Shown in pieces: positions 9,346 through 19,176 of a stretch of 64,000 nt of DNA (the stretch's first letter is position 1; every line of letters starts with the position of its first letter). Source of the DNA: Cytophagales bacterium (GTDB lineage: Bacteria; Bacteroidota; Bacteroidia; Cytophagales; JAAEPT01); the NCBI GenBank assembly GCA_024232295.1, contig JAAEPT010000033.1:1-64000 (forward strand), written 5' to 3'. Under the pieces are notes generated by a model. It ran no database searches and was not told the DNA's origin. It saw only the letters and a program-made list of their open reading frames with translations. Position numbers and translations under genes: made by a program.

Positions 9346-10341
9346 TTATTCAGAATATTTTTTTTTCACTAGTTCCTGAGCAGATTTGTACTGGACACTA
9401 TAACTTGTATTTTGATTATTGGAAGTAATACCTGTTTTCCACTTCCACAAATAGCCACCTTCTACCCAATCTTGTTTCCATACTTTTTCAAAAAATAAAG
9501 CTAAGCTTTCTTCTTGGCTCTGTTCATCATATCCTCTTTTCACATAAGATTCCCAAGGTTTATAAGCAGATTTAGAAATACTACGATAGCCATACTCTGT
9601 AAAGATTACTTTTCGATCATATTTCTTAACAATGGTTTTCATTTCTGCCAAATACTTATCCCAACCTTGTTCTATGTCTTTTTGGGTATAAGCCATTTCA
9701 CCAACCAACTGGAAATAGGCATTTACACCAATAAAATCGAGTTTACCCCAAAAATCAACATATTTGTATTCATCCCAATTGGCTGCATATGTCAACTTCC
9801 CATGGTATATTTTTCGAACCTGTTTAATTAAATTTCGCCAATAATCTGGACGTTGTATTGTGTGATTTTTCAATTCTGTGCCAATACAGAAATATTCCAC
9901 ATTCAATTCCTCGCAAAGCTTTGCATACAATAAAATATAGTCTGTATACTTCTTTTCCCAAGATTCCCAATCTTCATTATTCTTGCACTGAATATCACCA
10001 GTATATTTACCACCAGCAAACCATATCTGAGGTTTTACCATAACAGAAACTCCTAAAGAATCTGCATATTCCACACATTTTTTGGTACCCTTCACTGTTT
10101 CTCCCCACCACTGATAAGAATGATTGTATTGCAAAATAGGATTTGTGATACTTCCACCATAAGCATAAGGAATCAATGCTATGCTACTAGGACTGATTTG
10201 CTTCATTTTTGAGAAAGTCTCAAAGCTGATTTCTTTAGGAGGAGCCTCTAAGGTAATACCATTAATCTTTGATACTGATTCTTGTGCTTGACAAGCTGTA
10301 AAAAGCAGAAGTGCAAGCCCTATTATTATTTTTTTCATCAT
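9346..10341 (-). CDS. Glycoside hydrolase, GH113-like TIM barrel
   Basis: YAYGG, VMVKPQIWF, EYFCIGTELKNH, VIFTEYGYRS. The ORF track extends to 10368, but MMKKIIIGLALLLFTACQ at 10341 is a better lipoprotein start. Confidence 0.75.
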   Translation of the reverse strand: MMKKIIIGLALLLFTACQAQESVSKINGITLEAPPKEISFETFSKMKQISPSSIALIPYAYGGSITNPILQYNHSYQWWGETVKGTKKCVEYADSLGVSVMVKPQIWFAGGKYTGDIQCKNNEDWESWEKKYTDYILLYAKLCEELNVEYFCIGTELKNHTIQRPDYWRNLIKQVRKIYHGKLTYAANWDEYKYVDFWGKLDFIGVNAYFQLVGEMAYTQKDIEQGWDKYLAEMKTIVKKYDRKVIFTEYGYRSISKSAYKPWESYVKRGYDEQSQEESLALFFEKVWKQDWVEGGYLWKWKTGITSNNQNTSYSVQYKSAQELVKKKYSE

Positions 10342-10354
10342 GTAGAATAACAAA

Positions 10355-10384
10355 AAAAGCCCTCTCAAGTTAATGAGAAGGCTT
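10355..10384 (-). terminator. Rho-independent terminator of the 10391-10795 gene
   Basis: AAGCCCTCTCA...TGAGAAGGCTT with the A-run on the + strand. Confidence 0.75.
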
Positions 10385-10390
10385 ATTAAT

Positions 10391-10795
10391 TTATTTTGGT
10401 TTTAGCTCTGAAAGCTTAATGCGAGAAGAGGCTGCTTCTAAACTTGTAGGATAAACCTTTATCAATAATTTATACATCTTAAGAGCTGCATCTAAGTTTC
10501 CATCTTGTTCAAAACGCTGTGCTAATAGAAGCATATTTACAGAAACCTCTTTTAATTGCCTTTTTTCTTCCTCTAATATCACAATTTGGTCTTGTAGCTT
10601 AATTAGTTGATTTTTCAAATCCAAGACATCTTGACTTTGCAACTCTAACAAACCCTTATATCGTGCCAGCTCAGCTTCCAATCTCTCTGCTTCTGATTTA
10701 CAATAAGCAAGTTTTGTTCTCAATGTATAAGTATCTTGAGCAAATGAGCTAAAAGTAATCCCACAAATAAATATCAGCAATAATCTTAATTTCAT
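10391..10795 (-). CDS. Secreted coiled-coil/TPR-like protein
   Basis: Signal peptide; coiled coil; DGNLDAALKMYKLLIKVYPTS resembles a TPR. Confidence 0.6.
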   Translation of the reverse strand: MKLRLLLIFICGITFSSFAQDTYTLRTKLAYCKSEAERLEAELARYKGLLELQSQDVLDLKNQLIKLQDQIVILEEEKRQLKEVSVNMLLLAQRFEQDGNLDAALKMYKLLIKVYPTSLEAASSRIKLSELKPK

Positions 10796-10819
10796 GACTT
10801 TGTTTTTATTTCAGAAGTC

Positions 10820-10850
10820 CAAAATTACAGACTTTCCTCTCTTATAACAA
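10820..10850 (-). promoter_or_regulatory. Bacteroidota-type -33/-7 promoter
   Basis: On the minus strand: TTG (10850-10848), N20, TAATTTTG (10827-10820), matching TTG-N19-20-TAnnTTTG. Confidence 0.5.
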
Positions 10851-12206
10851 GTCGTTTGCAATATTTGCCAACTCAGAACGCTCTCCTTTTTCGAGAGTAA
10901 CATGGGCATGAAGTTCATGTGATTTAATTCGATCAATCAAATATGCTAATCCATTGCTCTGAGTATCCAAATAAGGAGTATCAATCTGATGAACATCTCC
11001 TGTGAAAATAATTTTGGTATTTTCACCTGCACGAGTAATAATTGTTTTCACTTCATGAGGTGTTAGGTTTTGAGCCTCATCTACAATGAAGATGATATTT
11101 GATAAACTCCTACCTCGAATATATGCCAATGGATTAATTACTAACTTTTCACGTTCCTGCATATCCTTTATTCTCTGATAGTTTTTATCCGTTTCTCGAA
11201 ACTGGTTTTGAATCGTTTTTAAGTTATCAAACAAAGGCTCCATATAAGGATTCAATTTTGATTTAATATCACCTGGTAAGAAACCAATGTCTTTATTACT
11301 TAAAGGAATAATCGGACGAGCTAAATAAATTTGATGGAAATCTCTTCTTTGTTCAATTGCAGAAGAAAGAGCCAATAGAGTCTTTCCAGTACCTGCCACA
11401 CCAGAAATAGTAACTAACTTTACTTTGTCATTCAAAAGAGCGTGCATTGCAAATACTTGTTCTGCATTTCTAGGCTTAATGCCATAGCAAGTTGTTTTAT
11501 GAATATGTTCAATTTGGTCAGTATCCGCATTGAAATAAGCAAGTACCGAAGAACTTTCATTTTTTATAATAAAGTAATGATTAGGTGTTGGTCTATCATC
11601 CAAGACCTCAGTATAATGACAGGAACCTTGTTGGTAAATTTTGTCAATAACTGCTGTAGGAATATCTGTAATTGTAGTACGTCCTTTGTAGCGAGTATTT
11701 ACTGGACGATAGTTTTCTGTTTGATAACCTTGTGTGTGAATACTCAAAGATTTTGCTTTGATCCTTAGGTTAATGTCTTTTGAAACTAACACTACTTGGC
11801 GTTTGCGATAACGTGTTTGTAACTGAATTGCTACATTCAAAATACGATTATCAGCCTTATCTTCTCCAAATACTGCACAAGCATCTGGTTTTGCTTTTTT
11901 TTCACTCATCACTACACAAAACTTACCCAACTCTTTTCCTCTAATAGGAATCCAATCTTGTAATGTAGCTCCTGTTGATAAATCATCAATTTTTCGTAGA
12001 AACTCTCTTGCCTCAAAATTGATATTGTCATTTCCCTTCTTAAACGTATCTAATTCTTCCAATACAGAAATTGGAACTGCTACATTATCTTTTCCAAAAG
12101 AAGTAAATATACTATGGTCGTGTAAAATTACTGAAGTATCTAGTACATAGATTTTCTTCATTTTCTTATCTGTTGTCATAAGCAGAGGGGTTAAAGGGTA
12201 AAACAT
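10842..12206 (-). CDS. PhoH family protein with N-terminal PIN domain
   Basis: YVLDTSVILHD (PIN), GVAGTGKTLLAL Walker A, IIFIVDEAQNLTPHEVKTIITRAGENTKIIFTGD. Confidence 0.93.
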   Translation of the reverse strand: MFYPLTPLLMTTDKKMKKIYVLDTSVILHDHSIFTSFGKDNVAVPISVLEELDTFKKGNDNINFEAREFLRKIDDLSTGATLQDWIPIRGKELGKFCVVMSEKKAKPDACAVFGEDKADNRILNVAIQLQTRYRKRQVVLVSKDINLRIKAKSLSIHTQGYQTENYRPVNTRYKGRTTITDIPTAVIDKIYQQGSCHYTEVLDDRPTPNHYFIIKNESSSVLAYFNADTDQIEHIHKTTCYGIKPRNAEQVFAMHALLNDKVKLVTISGVAGTGKTLLALSSAIEQRRDFHQIYLARPIIPLSNKDIGFLPGDIKSKLNPYMEPLFDNLKTIQNQFRETDKNYQRIKDMQEREKLVINPLAYIRGRSLSNIIFIVDEAQNLTPHEVKTIITRAGENTKIIFTGDVHQIDTPYLDTQSNGLAYLIDRIKSHELHAHVTLEKGERSELANIANDLL

Positions 12207-12330
12207 AGAAGACGATACTTATGCAACTGCACAGCATTCAAAAAAATAACTAAAAATAAAAAACGCCTCTTTATGTGAACAGAAACAACAGTGTAAAAGT
12301 TCAGTAATAAACTAAAAATAAGATAGTTAC

Positions 12331-12365
12331 AAAAAAAAAGGATTGACTAAAAAGCCAATCCTTTC
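12331..12365 (-). terminator. Terminator downstream of lpdA
   Basis: AAAGGATTG...CAATCCTTT with A9 on the + strand. Confidence 0.75.
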
Positions 12366-12390
12366 AATATATTTTGATCTAAGAAACTTC

Positions 12391-13785
12391 TTAAATGTGA
12401 ATTACTTCATCATAAGCAGCAGCAACTGCTTCCATTACAGCCTCAGACATTGTTGGATGAGGGTGAACAGATTTTAATACTTCATGACCAGTAGTCTCTA
12501 AGTTTCTTGCAACAACTGCTTCAGCAATCATATCAGTAACTCCAGCACCAATCATATGGCAACCTAACCACTCACCATACTTAGCATCAAAGATAACTTT
12601 CACAAAACCTTCTTTTGTTCCAGCAGCACTTGCTTTACCAGATGCAGAGAATGGAAATTTACCTACTTTAATGTCATAACCTTGCTCTTTTGCTTGTGCC
12701 TCAGTCAAACCAACAGAAGCAATTTCAGGAGCACAATAAGTACATCCAGGGATATTTCCATAATCTAAACCATGAACATCCATTCCTGAGATTTTCTCAA
12801 CACAGATGATACCTTCAGCAGAAGCAACGTGAGCCAAAGCAGGACCATGTACAATATCACCAATTGCATATACTCCAGGGATATTTGTTCTGTAGTAATC
12901 ATCTACAATCACTCTACCCTTATCAGTAGCTACACCAATATCTTCTAATCCGATACCCTCAAGGTTTGTTGTCACTCCTACAGCAGATAATACAACATCA
13001 CATTCAATGATTTCTTCACCTTTCTTAGTCTTGATTTTTACTTTGTTCTTAGCTCCAGAAGTATCAACAGATTCCACAGCAGAGTTTGTCATTACATCAA
13101 TACCAGACTTTTTGAAGTTCTTTGCTAATTCCTTAGAAACATCAACATCTTCATTAGGAACAATATGTGGTAAGTATTCAACAACTGTTACTTTTGTACC
13201 AATTGCATTGTAATAATAAGCAAACTCAACACCGATTGCACCAGAACCTACAATTACCATAGACTCAGGTTTATCTTTCAATACCATCGCTTCACGGTAT
13301 CCAATGATATTTTTACCATCTTGTGGTAAATTTGGTAATTCTCTTGAACGACCACCAGTAGCTAAAATAATATGATTAGCTGTATATTCAGTAGTTGCAC
13401 CAGCTTCATCAGTTACGTGCAATTTCTTGTTTCCAGCTAATTTTCCAAATCCTTTAATATGTGTAACCTTATTCTTTTTCAATAGAAATTGAATACCTTT
13501 ACTCATACCAGCAGCCACATCACGACTACGATTTACCATTGCTGCTGCATCAGCCTCAGGCTTTTCTGCAATAGAAATACCATACTGCTCAGCATGCTTG
13601 ATGTACTCATATACTTGAGCACTTTTCAATAAAGCTTTTGTAGGAATACATCCCCAGTTCAAACAGATACCACCTAATTCTGCTTTCTCAACAACTGCAA
13701 CCTTATTACCTAATTGAGCCGCACGAATAGCAGCCACATATCCACCAGGACCACTACCTACAACAATGACATCAAATTTTGACAT
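12391..13785 (-). CDS. lpdA: Dihydrolipoyl dehydrogenase
   Basis: GSGPGGYVAAIRAAQLG, GGICLNWGCIPTKALL redox disulfide, C-terminal HPHPTMSEAVMEAV. Confidence 0.95.
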   Translation of the reverse strand: MSKFDVIVVGSGPGGYVAAIRAAQLGNKVAVVEKAELGGICLNWGCIPTKALLKSAQVYEYIKHAEQYGISIAEKPEADAAAMVNRSRDVAAGMSKGIQFLLKKNKVTHIKGFGKLAGNKKLHVTDEAGATTEYTANHIILATGGRSRELPNLPQDGKNIIGYREAMVLKDKPESMVIVGSGAIGVEFAYYYNAIGTKVTVVEYLPHIVPNEDVDVSKELAKNFKKSGIDVMTNSAVESVDTSGAKNKVKIKTKKGEEIIECDVVLSAVGVTTNLEGIGLEDIGVATDKGRVIVDDYYRTNIPGVYAIGDIVHGPALAHVASAEGIICVEKISGMDVHGLDYGNIPGCTYCAPEIASVGLTEAQAKEQGYDIKVGKFPFSASGKASAAGTKEGFVKVIFDAKYGEWLGCHMIGAGVTDMIAEAVVARNLETTGHEVLKSVHPHPTMSEAVMEAVAAAYDEVIHI

Positions 13786-13825
13786 GACTTTTATATTTTT
13801 AATGTAATAATTTCTAAACCTTAGA

Positions 13826-13833
13826 CAAAGTTA
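13826..13833 (-). promoter_or_regulatory. Candidate -7 element for lpdA
   Basis: Minus strand TAACTTTG matches TAnnTTTG; no clear -33 TTG seen. Confidence 0.3.
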
Positions 13834-13859
13834 AAATATTTATTGAAAAGTCCGAAATT

Positions 13860-14411
13860 TTAACGAACGCTCAACATCAAATTAGGGTGTCTTTTATTTC
13901 CTACTTTTAACAAGGTAAGAGTATCTTTTGTTTCCGTAAGCCAGTATACCTCACGATTTCTTTTTTTGTGTGTATTTAGCTTATCATCATAATATTCAAC
14001 AAACTCCAACCACAGACTATCTCGTCTTGCAAGAGATGACCCATAATAAGTCACTATGATCTCATTTAATTGTTGATTATTTTCTGAAAAATAGTACTCA
14101 ATATCTACATTTTCATGCAGAGAAAACTCCTCAACATAACGGATAATATTACCCTCTGTTTCTACTTGTGTTGCCAATTCTACTCCCCTTACTTCAGCAG
14201 GGCTCATTCTTAAATCTACCCCTCGAAAAGAACGCTCTTCTGAAGCAATAATCTTCTGAAAATTAGAACTATAATCTTCTAATGTTTTCGCAAAAAGGTC
14301 CTCCCAGAAAAAATCATCATCAGGTGTTTCTGTTTCCTGAATAGTATCAGAACCACAACTCCCCAAAAGAAGCAAACATAAAATACCACTGATGTAAAAA
14401 ATACTTTTCAT
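13860..14411 (-). CDS. Hypothetical lipoprotein
   Basis: MKSIFYISGILCLLLLGSCGSD signal peptide and lipobox. Confidence 0.6.
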   Translation of the reverse strand: MKSIFYISGILCLLLLGSCGSDTIQETETPDDDFFWEDLFAKTLEDYSSNFQKIIASEERSFRGVDLRMSPAEVRGVELATQVETEGNIIRYVEEFSLHENVDIEYYFSENNQQLNEIIVTYYGSSLARRDSLWLEFVEYYDDKLNTHKKRNREVYWLTETKDTLTLLKVGNKRHPNLMLSVR

Positions 14412-14486
14412 TTTTTATAAAAATTTACTAACGTTCAAGTTAAAACATCATTTTCAAAAAAAATAGAAAAACCCAATTATTCAATG

Positions 14487-14494
14487 TAAATTTG
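14487..14494 (+). promoter_or_regulatory. Candidate -7 element for the SGNH/MBOAT locus
   Basis: TAAATTTG matches TAnnTTTG, about 43 nt before the ATG; no clear -33 TTG. Confidence 0.3.
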
Positions 14495-14536
14495 GTATTC
14501 TATTTTCTAACTTAAAAAGACAACAAACATAAGATA

Positions 14537-16162
14537 ATGATTAAGCCAACCAAACCCTTATTTTTACTACTTTATGTGTTAGGGTTTCTCGTCCTATTCT
14601 CGTTGCTCTTCCCTCCTACCAATGAAATTCATTTATTTCGCCCTGAACACTCTGCTGATAGCTTAGATGAAGGGTTTACTATTAAGTTTTTCTCTTTCAA
14701 AGACATTTTTGTAAAGGATACTACTGCAGATGCAACAGACATTACAAGTACAGTTGCTCTAGCAGAGGAACTTCTCAAAATTAACAAGGAAAAAGCTCGC
14801 ATAGATTCTATACAAATAGCAAAACAAGACAGTATACGATTATCTGATTCATTGGCTTTAATTCCTAAAGACACAATACCAAACTTAGATGTTGCCAAAA
14901 TAGAAAAATTGCTTAGTGATAAATATAGAATTCAGTTTCCAGATAGTCATACAAATGCTCTTTCTCCCTTTTTCTCAGCACTTAATCACATCAAGCATGA
15001 TTCTAGTCTAATTCGCATAATCCATTATGGAGATTCACAAATAGAAGGAGATCGAATTACTTCACAATTAAGAAAAAATTTTCAGACACAGTTTGGAGGA
15101 TATGGTGTGGGCTTAGTTCCTGTATTTGACCCTGTACAAAAAAGTACCATTATGCGTAAGCGTAGTTCAAACTGGAAAAACTATCTTATTTATAGTGGTA
15201 AGTATCGTAAGAAAAATATCAATAATTATGGAATAACAGGTGCTTATTTTGGTTATACTCCTATCAAAAAATTCATAAAAGATACAGTAGCAATAGTACT
15301 ACAAGATACCATTCCACAAAATGATTCATTGAGGCTAGCTAAACTAAAAGCAAAGCCAGCAAATGCATGGTTTGAATACAAAAAAGGCTGGAAAAGAGAT
15401 AAACAAATGTCTGAAGTAAAGGAAGTAACTTTACTTTATGGAAATGTTTATGAAGAAAGCTTCTTTAGAATCAAAACACCAAAAGATACACTTGCAGAGT
15501 TTATTGCTCCTAAGGACAAAGGGTATCATAAGTATAAGTTTCGATTCAATGAAAAATTTGAAAAAATACGTGTAGAAATCACTGCTAAGAAAAGTCCACA
15601 AGTCTATGGAATGGCTTTGGATGGATTGCAAGGCGTTGCTGTAGATAATATTGGATTTAGAGGAAGTTCTGGAACTGAATTCACACGCAATAATATGCAA
15701 CTGATGGCAAAGCAAATCAAAGACATGAATGTCAAATTGCTTATTGTACAGTTTGGAGTAAATGTTGCAGCAGGAAAACAATTAAAATCATATGATTTCT
15801 ACAAAAAAGTTCTCAACAAACAATTAAAAGCTCTCAAAAAACTTAATCCAGAGCTCAGTATCTTGGTGGTTAGTATTTCCGATATGGCTTATATGGAAAA
15901 AGGGAAACGTGTTTCTCGACCAAGCATAGAAAAAGTAAGAAATGCTCAAAGAGAGGCTGCTTTTGAAAATGGTTGTGCTTTCTGGGACTTGTATGAAGCT
16001 ATGGGAGGTAGAAATTCAATGATTAGTTGGGTACAAGCCAAACCTTCTCTTGCTCAAGATGACTACACACACTTTAATGCTAACGGAGCTGAGCTAGTAG
16101 GAGAAATGCTATACAATGCACTTATCCTAGCATATGCAAAACACAATAAATTGGTAAAATAA
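14537..16162 (+). CDS. SGNH/GDSL hydrolase-like protein, membrane-anchored
   Basis: N-terminal TM; HYGDSQIEGDRI block I; QFGVN; C-terminal DDYTHFNANGAELVGEML (DxxH). Confidence 0.8.
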   Translation: MIKPTKPLFLLLYVLGFLVLFSLLFPPTNEIHLFRPEHSADSLDEGFTIKFFSFKDIFVKDTTADATDITSTVALAEELLKINKEKARIDSIQIAKQDSIRLSDSLALIPKDTIPNLDVAKIEKLLSDKYRIQFPDSHTNALSPFFSALNHIKHDSSLIRIIHYGDSQIEGDRITSQLRKNFQTQFGGYGVGLVPVFDPVQKSTIMRKRSSNWKNYLIYSGKYRKKNINNYGITGAYFGYTPIKKFIKDTVAIVLQDTIPQNDSLRLAKLKAKPANAWFEYKKGWKRDKQMSEVKEVTLLYGNVYEESFFRIKTPKDTLAEFIAPKDKGYHKYKFRFNEKFEKIRVEITAKKSPQVYGMALDGLQGVAVDNIGFRGSSGTEFTRNNMQLMAKQIKDMNVKLLIVQFGVNVAAGKQLKSYDFYKKVLNKQLKALKKLNPELSILVVSISDMAYMEKGKRVSRPSIEKVRNAQREAAFENGCAFWDLYEAMGGRNSMISWVQAKPSLAQDDYTHFNANGAELVGEMLYNALILAYAKHNKLVK

Positions 16163-16164
16163 AG

Positions 16165-17418
16165 ATGTTAAAAACAGCTCATTACATTATTGCTTTTTTT
16201 GCTTGTACATTTGTTTGGGGACAAGAGTACTTAGAGTCTGGATATTATCCATTTATAAATTATCAAGATAATCACATCCATCTAGGACAAGCTTCTGCAC
16301 TTGATTATTTTTTCACCAACTTAGATTCTCTTGCAAAAGGAGAAGATAAACAAATCAATATTGTACAAATTGGTGACTCTCATATTCAAGCAGACTTTTT
16401 GTCAAATCATCTACGCAAAAGAACTCAAACAACATTTCACTTTGGGAATGGAGGAAAAGGGTTTATTTTCCCTTATCGATTAGCTAAAACTAATAACCCA
16501 TATAGCTACCATATATCTTATACAGGAAAATGGACTGGACAAAGAAATTCTGTTTCAAAACATAAATATGATTGGGGAGTATCAGGTATTGTGGCAACTA
16601 CCTCAAATTCTAAGGCTTCTTTTACAGTTAAATTAAATACCAGTAAAACAGATACAAATGTATCTTACAATGCAAATAATGTTCGTCTATATTACCCAGT
16701 GAATTCACCTAAAAGTTATGAAGTATATATCAAACAAGGAGATGATAAAATTGAAGGGAAAATAGATAGTTTGGGAGGATACATTGAATTTGAACTAGAC
16801 ACAGTTGTAGAAAAGATTCGCTTCCAACTAAGAAAAACAAATAGTGGCCAAAAAAACTTTCATATAGAAGGAATATTACTAAACAATGATGAAAATGGCA
16901 TTGTATTTCATTCTATAGGAGTAAATGGAGCACAATATAAATCCTACTTAAGGTGTCCAAAATTCACACAACATCTCAAAACTTTAAACCCTCACTTAAT
17001 TATCCTCTCTTTAGGCACAAATGACGCTTACCATAGTCCTTTCAATTCTCAAGAGTTTGCAGGAATGGTGAATCAGTTATTGAACTGGATACGAGAAGCA
17101 AGTCCACAAACTTCGATACTTCTTACTTGTCCTGGAGATAATCTTCAAAAAAGAACAAGATACAATCCTAACAATGTGACAGCTACAGAAGTATTATTCC
17201 AAATAGCAAAAAAACGTAATTTAGCAACCTGGGACTTGCACAAGATAATGGGAGGAAAAGAATCAATTCGCTATTGGAATGCTTATGAACTAGCACAAAA
17301 TGACTTTTTGCATTTGACACCAAAAGGATATTTATTACAAGGAGAATTATTATTTCAAGCCCTCATTATGGATACCTATTTTGGTAATAGACAACAAATT
17401 CTTAGCACAAAACATTAA
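16165..17418 (+). CDS. SGNH/GDSL hydrolase-like protein, secreted
   Basis: Signal peptide; QIGDSHIQADFLS; SLGTNDAY; NDFLHLTPKGYLLQGELL. Confidence 0.82.
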   Translation: MLKTAHYIIAFFACTFVWGQEYLESGYYPFINYQDNHIHLGQASALDYFFTNLDSLAKGEDKQINIVQIGDSHIQADFLSNHLRKRTQTTFHFGNGGKGFIFPYRLAKTNNPYSYHISYTGKWTGQRNSVSKHKYDWGVSGIVATTSNSKASFTVKLNTSKTDTNVSYNANNVRLYYPVNSPKSYEVYIKQGDDKIEGKIDSLGGYIEFELDTVVEKIRFQLRKTNSGQKNFHIEGILLNNDENGIVFHSIGVNGAQYKSYLRCPKFTQHLKTLNPHLIILSLGTNDAYHSPFNSQEFAGMVNQLLNWIREASPQTSILLTCPGDNLQKRTRYNPNNVTATEVLFQIAKKRNLATWDLHKIMGGKESIRYWNAYELAQNDFLHLTPKGYLLQGELLFQALIMDTYFGNRQQILSTKH

Positions 17419-17430
17419 TGAAAGAAAGCC

Positions 17431-19170
17431 GTGTTTGATTTCTTAAATACTAACTATATACAACAGGCTATTGATTATCTCTTTAGCTACACATCAACAG
17501 AACCACTTATTTTTACCAGTTCTCTTTTTTGGTATTTATTTGGTGCTGTGTTATTAGTTTTCCACTTTACAAAAGATAAAATTGTTTTTAGAAATTTATT
17601 TCTACTAGCTTTCAGTATCTTCTTCTATTATAAATCAAGTGGTTTTTATTTTGTATTACTGATTATCTCAACCATTGTAGATTATACCTTAGGAAATTTA
17701 CTTTATAAAGAAAAAGTCCAATGGAAACGTAAAGGATACATTGTAATCAGTTTGATTGTTAACTTAGGTTTTCTTGCCTATTATAAATACTCATACTTCT
17801 TTACAGAACAGTGGAATGTTGCATTTGGAACAAACTATGTTGCCATTGATTATTTCCAATTATGGTCTAATAACCTATTTGGGTCAAACTTTAGTATTGA
17901 CACCATTTTCCTACCTGTAGGAATTTCTTTCTATACTTTTCAAACATTAAGTTATTCTATTGACATTTATCGAGGAACGTTAAAACCTGTCAAAAACATT
18001 CTAGATTTTGCATTTTTTGTCAGCTTCTTTCCTCAATTAGTAGCGGGACCTATTGTAAGAGCCTCTGACTTTATTCCTCAGATTTACCAGAAATATCAGC
18101 TTAGTAAACAACAATACAATGCTGCTGTTTTTATGATCATAAATGGTCTTATCAAAAAGATTCTAATTTCTGATTATATCTCTGTAAACATTGTAGATAA
18201 AGCATTTGGTGGAGCAGTAGATACTGGAATTGAAACTTTATTTGGTCTTTATGGCTACACAATTCAAATTTATTGTGATTTTTCAGGCTACACAGATATT
18301 GCCATTGGTTTGTCATTACTACTAGGATTCACCTTGCCAGCAAACTTTAACTCTCCTTACAAAGCAGAAAATATTACTGATTTCTGGAGAAGGTGGCATA
18401 TTTCTCTTTCCTCTTGGCTAAGGGATTATTTATACATTACATTAGGAGGAAATAGAAAAACAAACTTAAGTGTGTTTCATCATTTATCTATTGCTTTTCT
18501 TTCCATAATATTGGGGGATCTACTTTACTGGAGCATATCAGATACATTAAGCCCAAGTGCTCGGTGGTTTAATATTGGAATAATCATTTATGTGGCATTT
18601 ATATTAATATTCTATCAATATTGTAGTGAAGAACTAAGAAAGAAAATCGTTACTTATATCAATTTATTCCTAACAATGTTATTAGGTGGGTTATGGCATG
18701 GTTCTACTCTCATGTTCGTCATTTGGGGAGCTTTGCATGGAACAGCTTTGGCAATTCACAAAGTATGGAGTTCTTGGTTCCCAAATAAAGCTCAAGGTTT
18801 AGTAAAAGCATTTTATTATTTTCTAACTTTCCATTTTGTCGTATTAACATGGGTTTACTTTAGAGCAAAGGACTTAACAGCTACAAATGAAATATTTGAA
18901 AAAATATTCACTAAATTTGATGGGAAAAATGATGGTATTACAGATTTTGATGTACTTTCTAAGTTTTTCGTGGATTATAAATACCCATTGATTATATTGG
19001 GGATTGGTTTTGCCTTACACTGGACTCCTCAAAATTGGAAAGATAATGTGAGAGAAACATTTAGTAATTTACCAGATATTGCTAAAGCACTAATAATAAG
19101 TATTATTATTATCGTTTTATATCAAATTAAAACATCAGAAGTACAACCTTTTATTTACTTTACATTCTAA
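17431..19170 (+). CDS. MBOAT family O-acyltransferase (AlgI/DltB-like), GTG start
   Basis: LFFSFFPQLVAGPIVR-type segment, FWRRWHISLSSWLRDYLYI, GGLWHGSTLMFVIWGALHG. Confidence 0.93.
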   Translation: MFDFLNTNYIQQAIDYLFSYTSTEPLIFTSSLFWYLFGAVLLVFHFTKDKIVFRNLFLLAFSIFFYYKSSGFYFVLLIISTIVDYTLGNLLYKEKVQWKRKGYIVISLIVNLGFLAYYKYSYFFTEQWNVAFGTNYVAIDYFQLWSNNLFGSNFSIDTIFLPVGISFYTFQTLSYSIDIYRGTLKPVKNILDFAFFVSFFPQLVAGPIVRASDFIPQIYQKYQLSKQQYNAAVFMIINGLIKKILISDYISVNIVDKAFGGAVDTGIETLFGLYGYTIQIYCDFSGYTDIAIGLSLLLGFTLPANFNSPYKAENITDFWRRWHISLSSWLRDYLYITLGGNRKTNLSVFHHLSIAFLSIILGDLLYWSISDTLSPSARWFNIGIIIYVAFILIFYQYCSEELRKKIVTYINLFLTMLLGGLWHGSTLMFVIWGALHGTALAIHKVWSSWFPNKAQGLVKAFYYFLTFHFVVLTWVYFRAKDLTATNEIFEKIFTKFDGKNDGITDFDVLSKFFVDYKYPLIILGIGFALHWTPQNWKDNVRETFSNLPDIAKALIISIIIIVLYQIKTSEVQPFIYFTF

Positions 19171-19176
19171 AATAAA

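Noticed and set aside
11442-11768. + strand ORF of 108 aa
   Set aside because: Fully antisense inside phoH; composition is typical of low-GC shadow ORFs.
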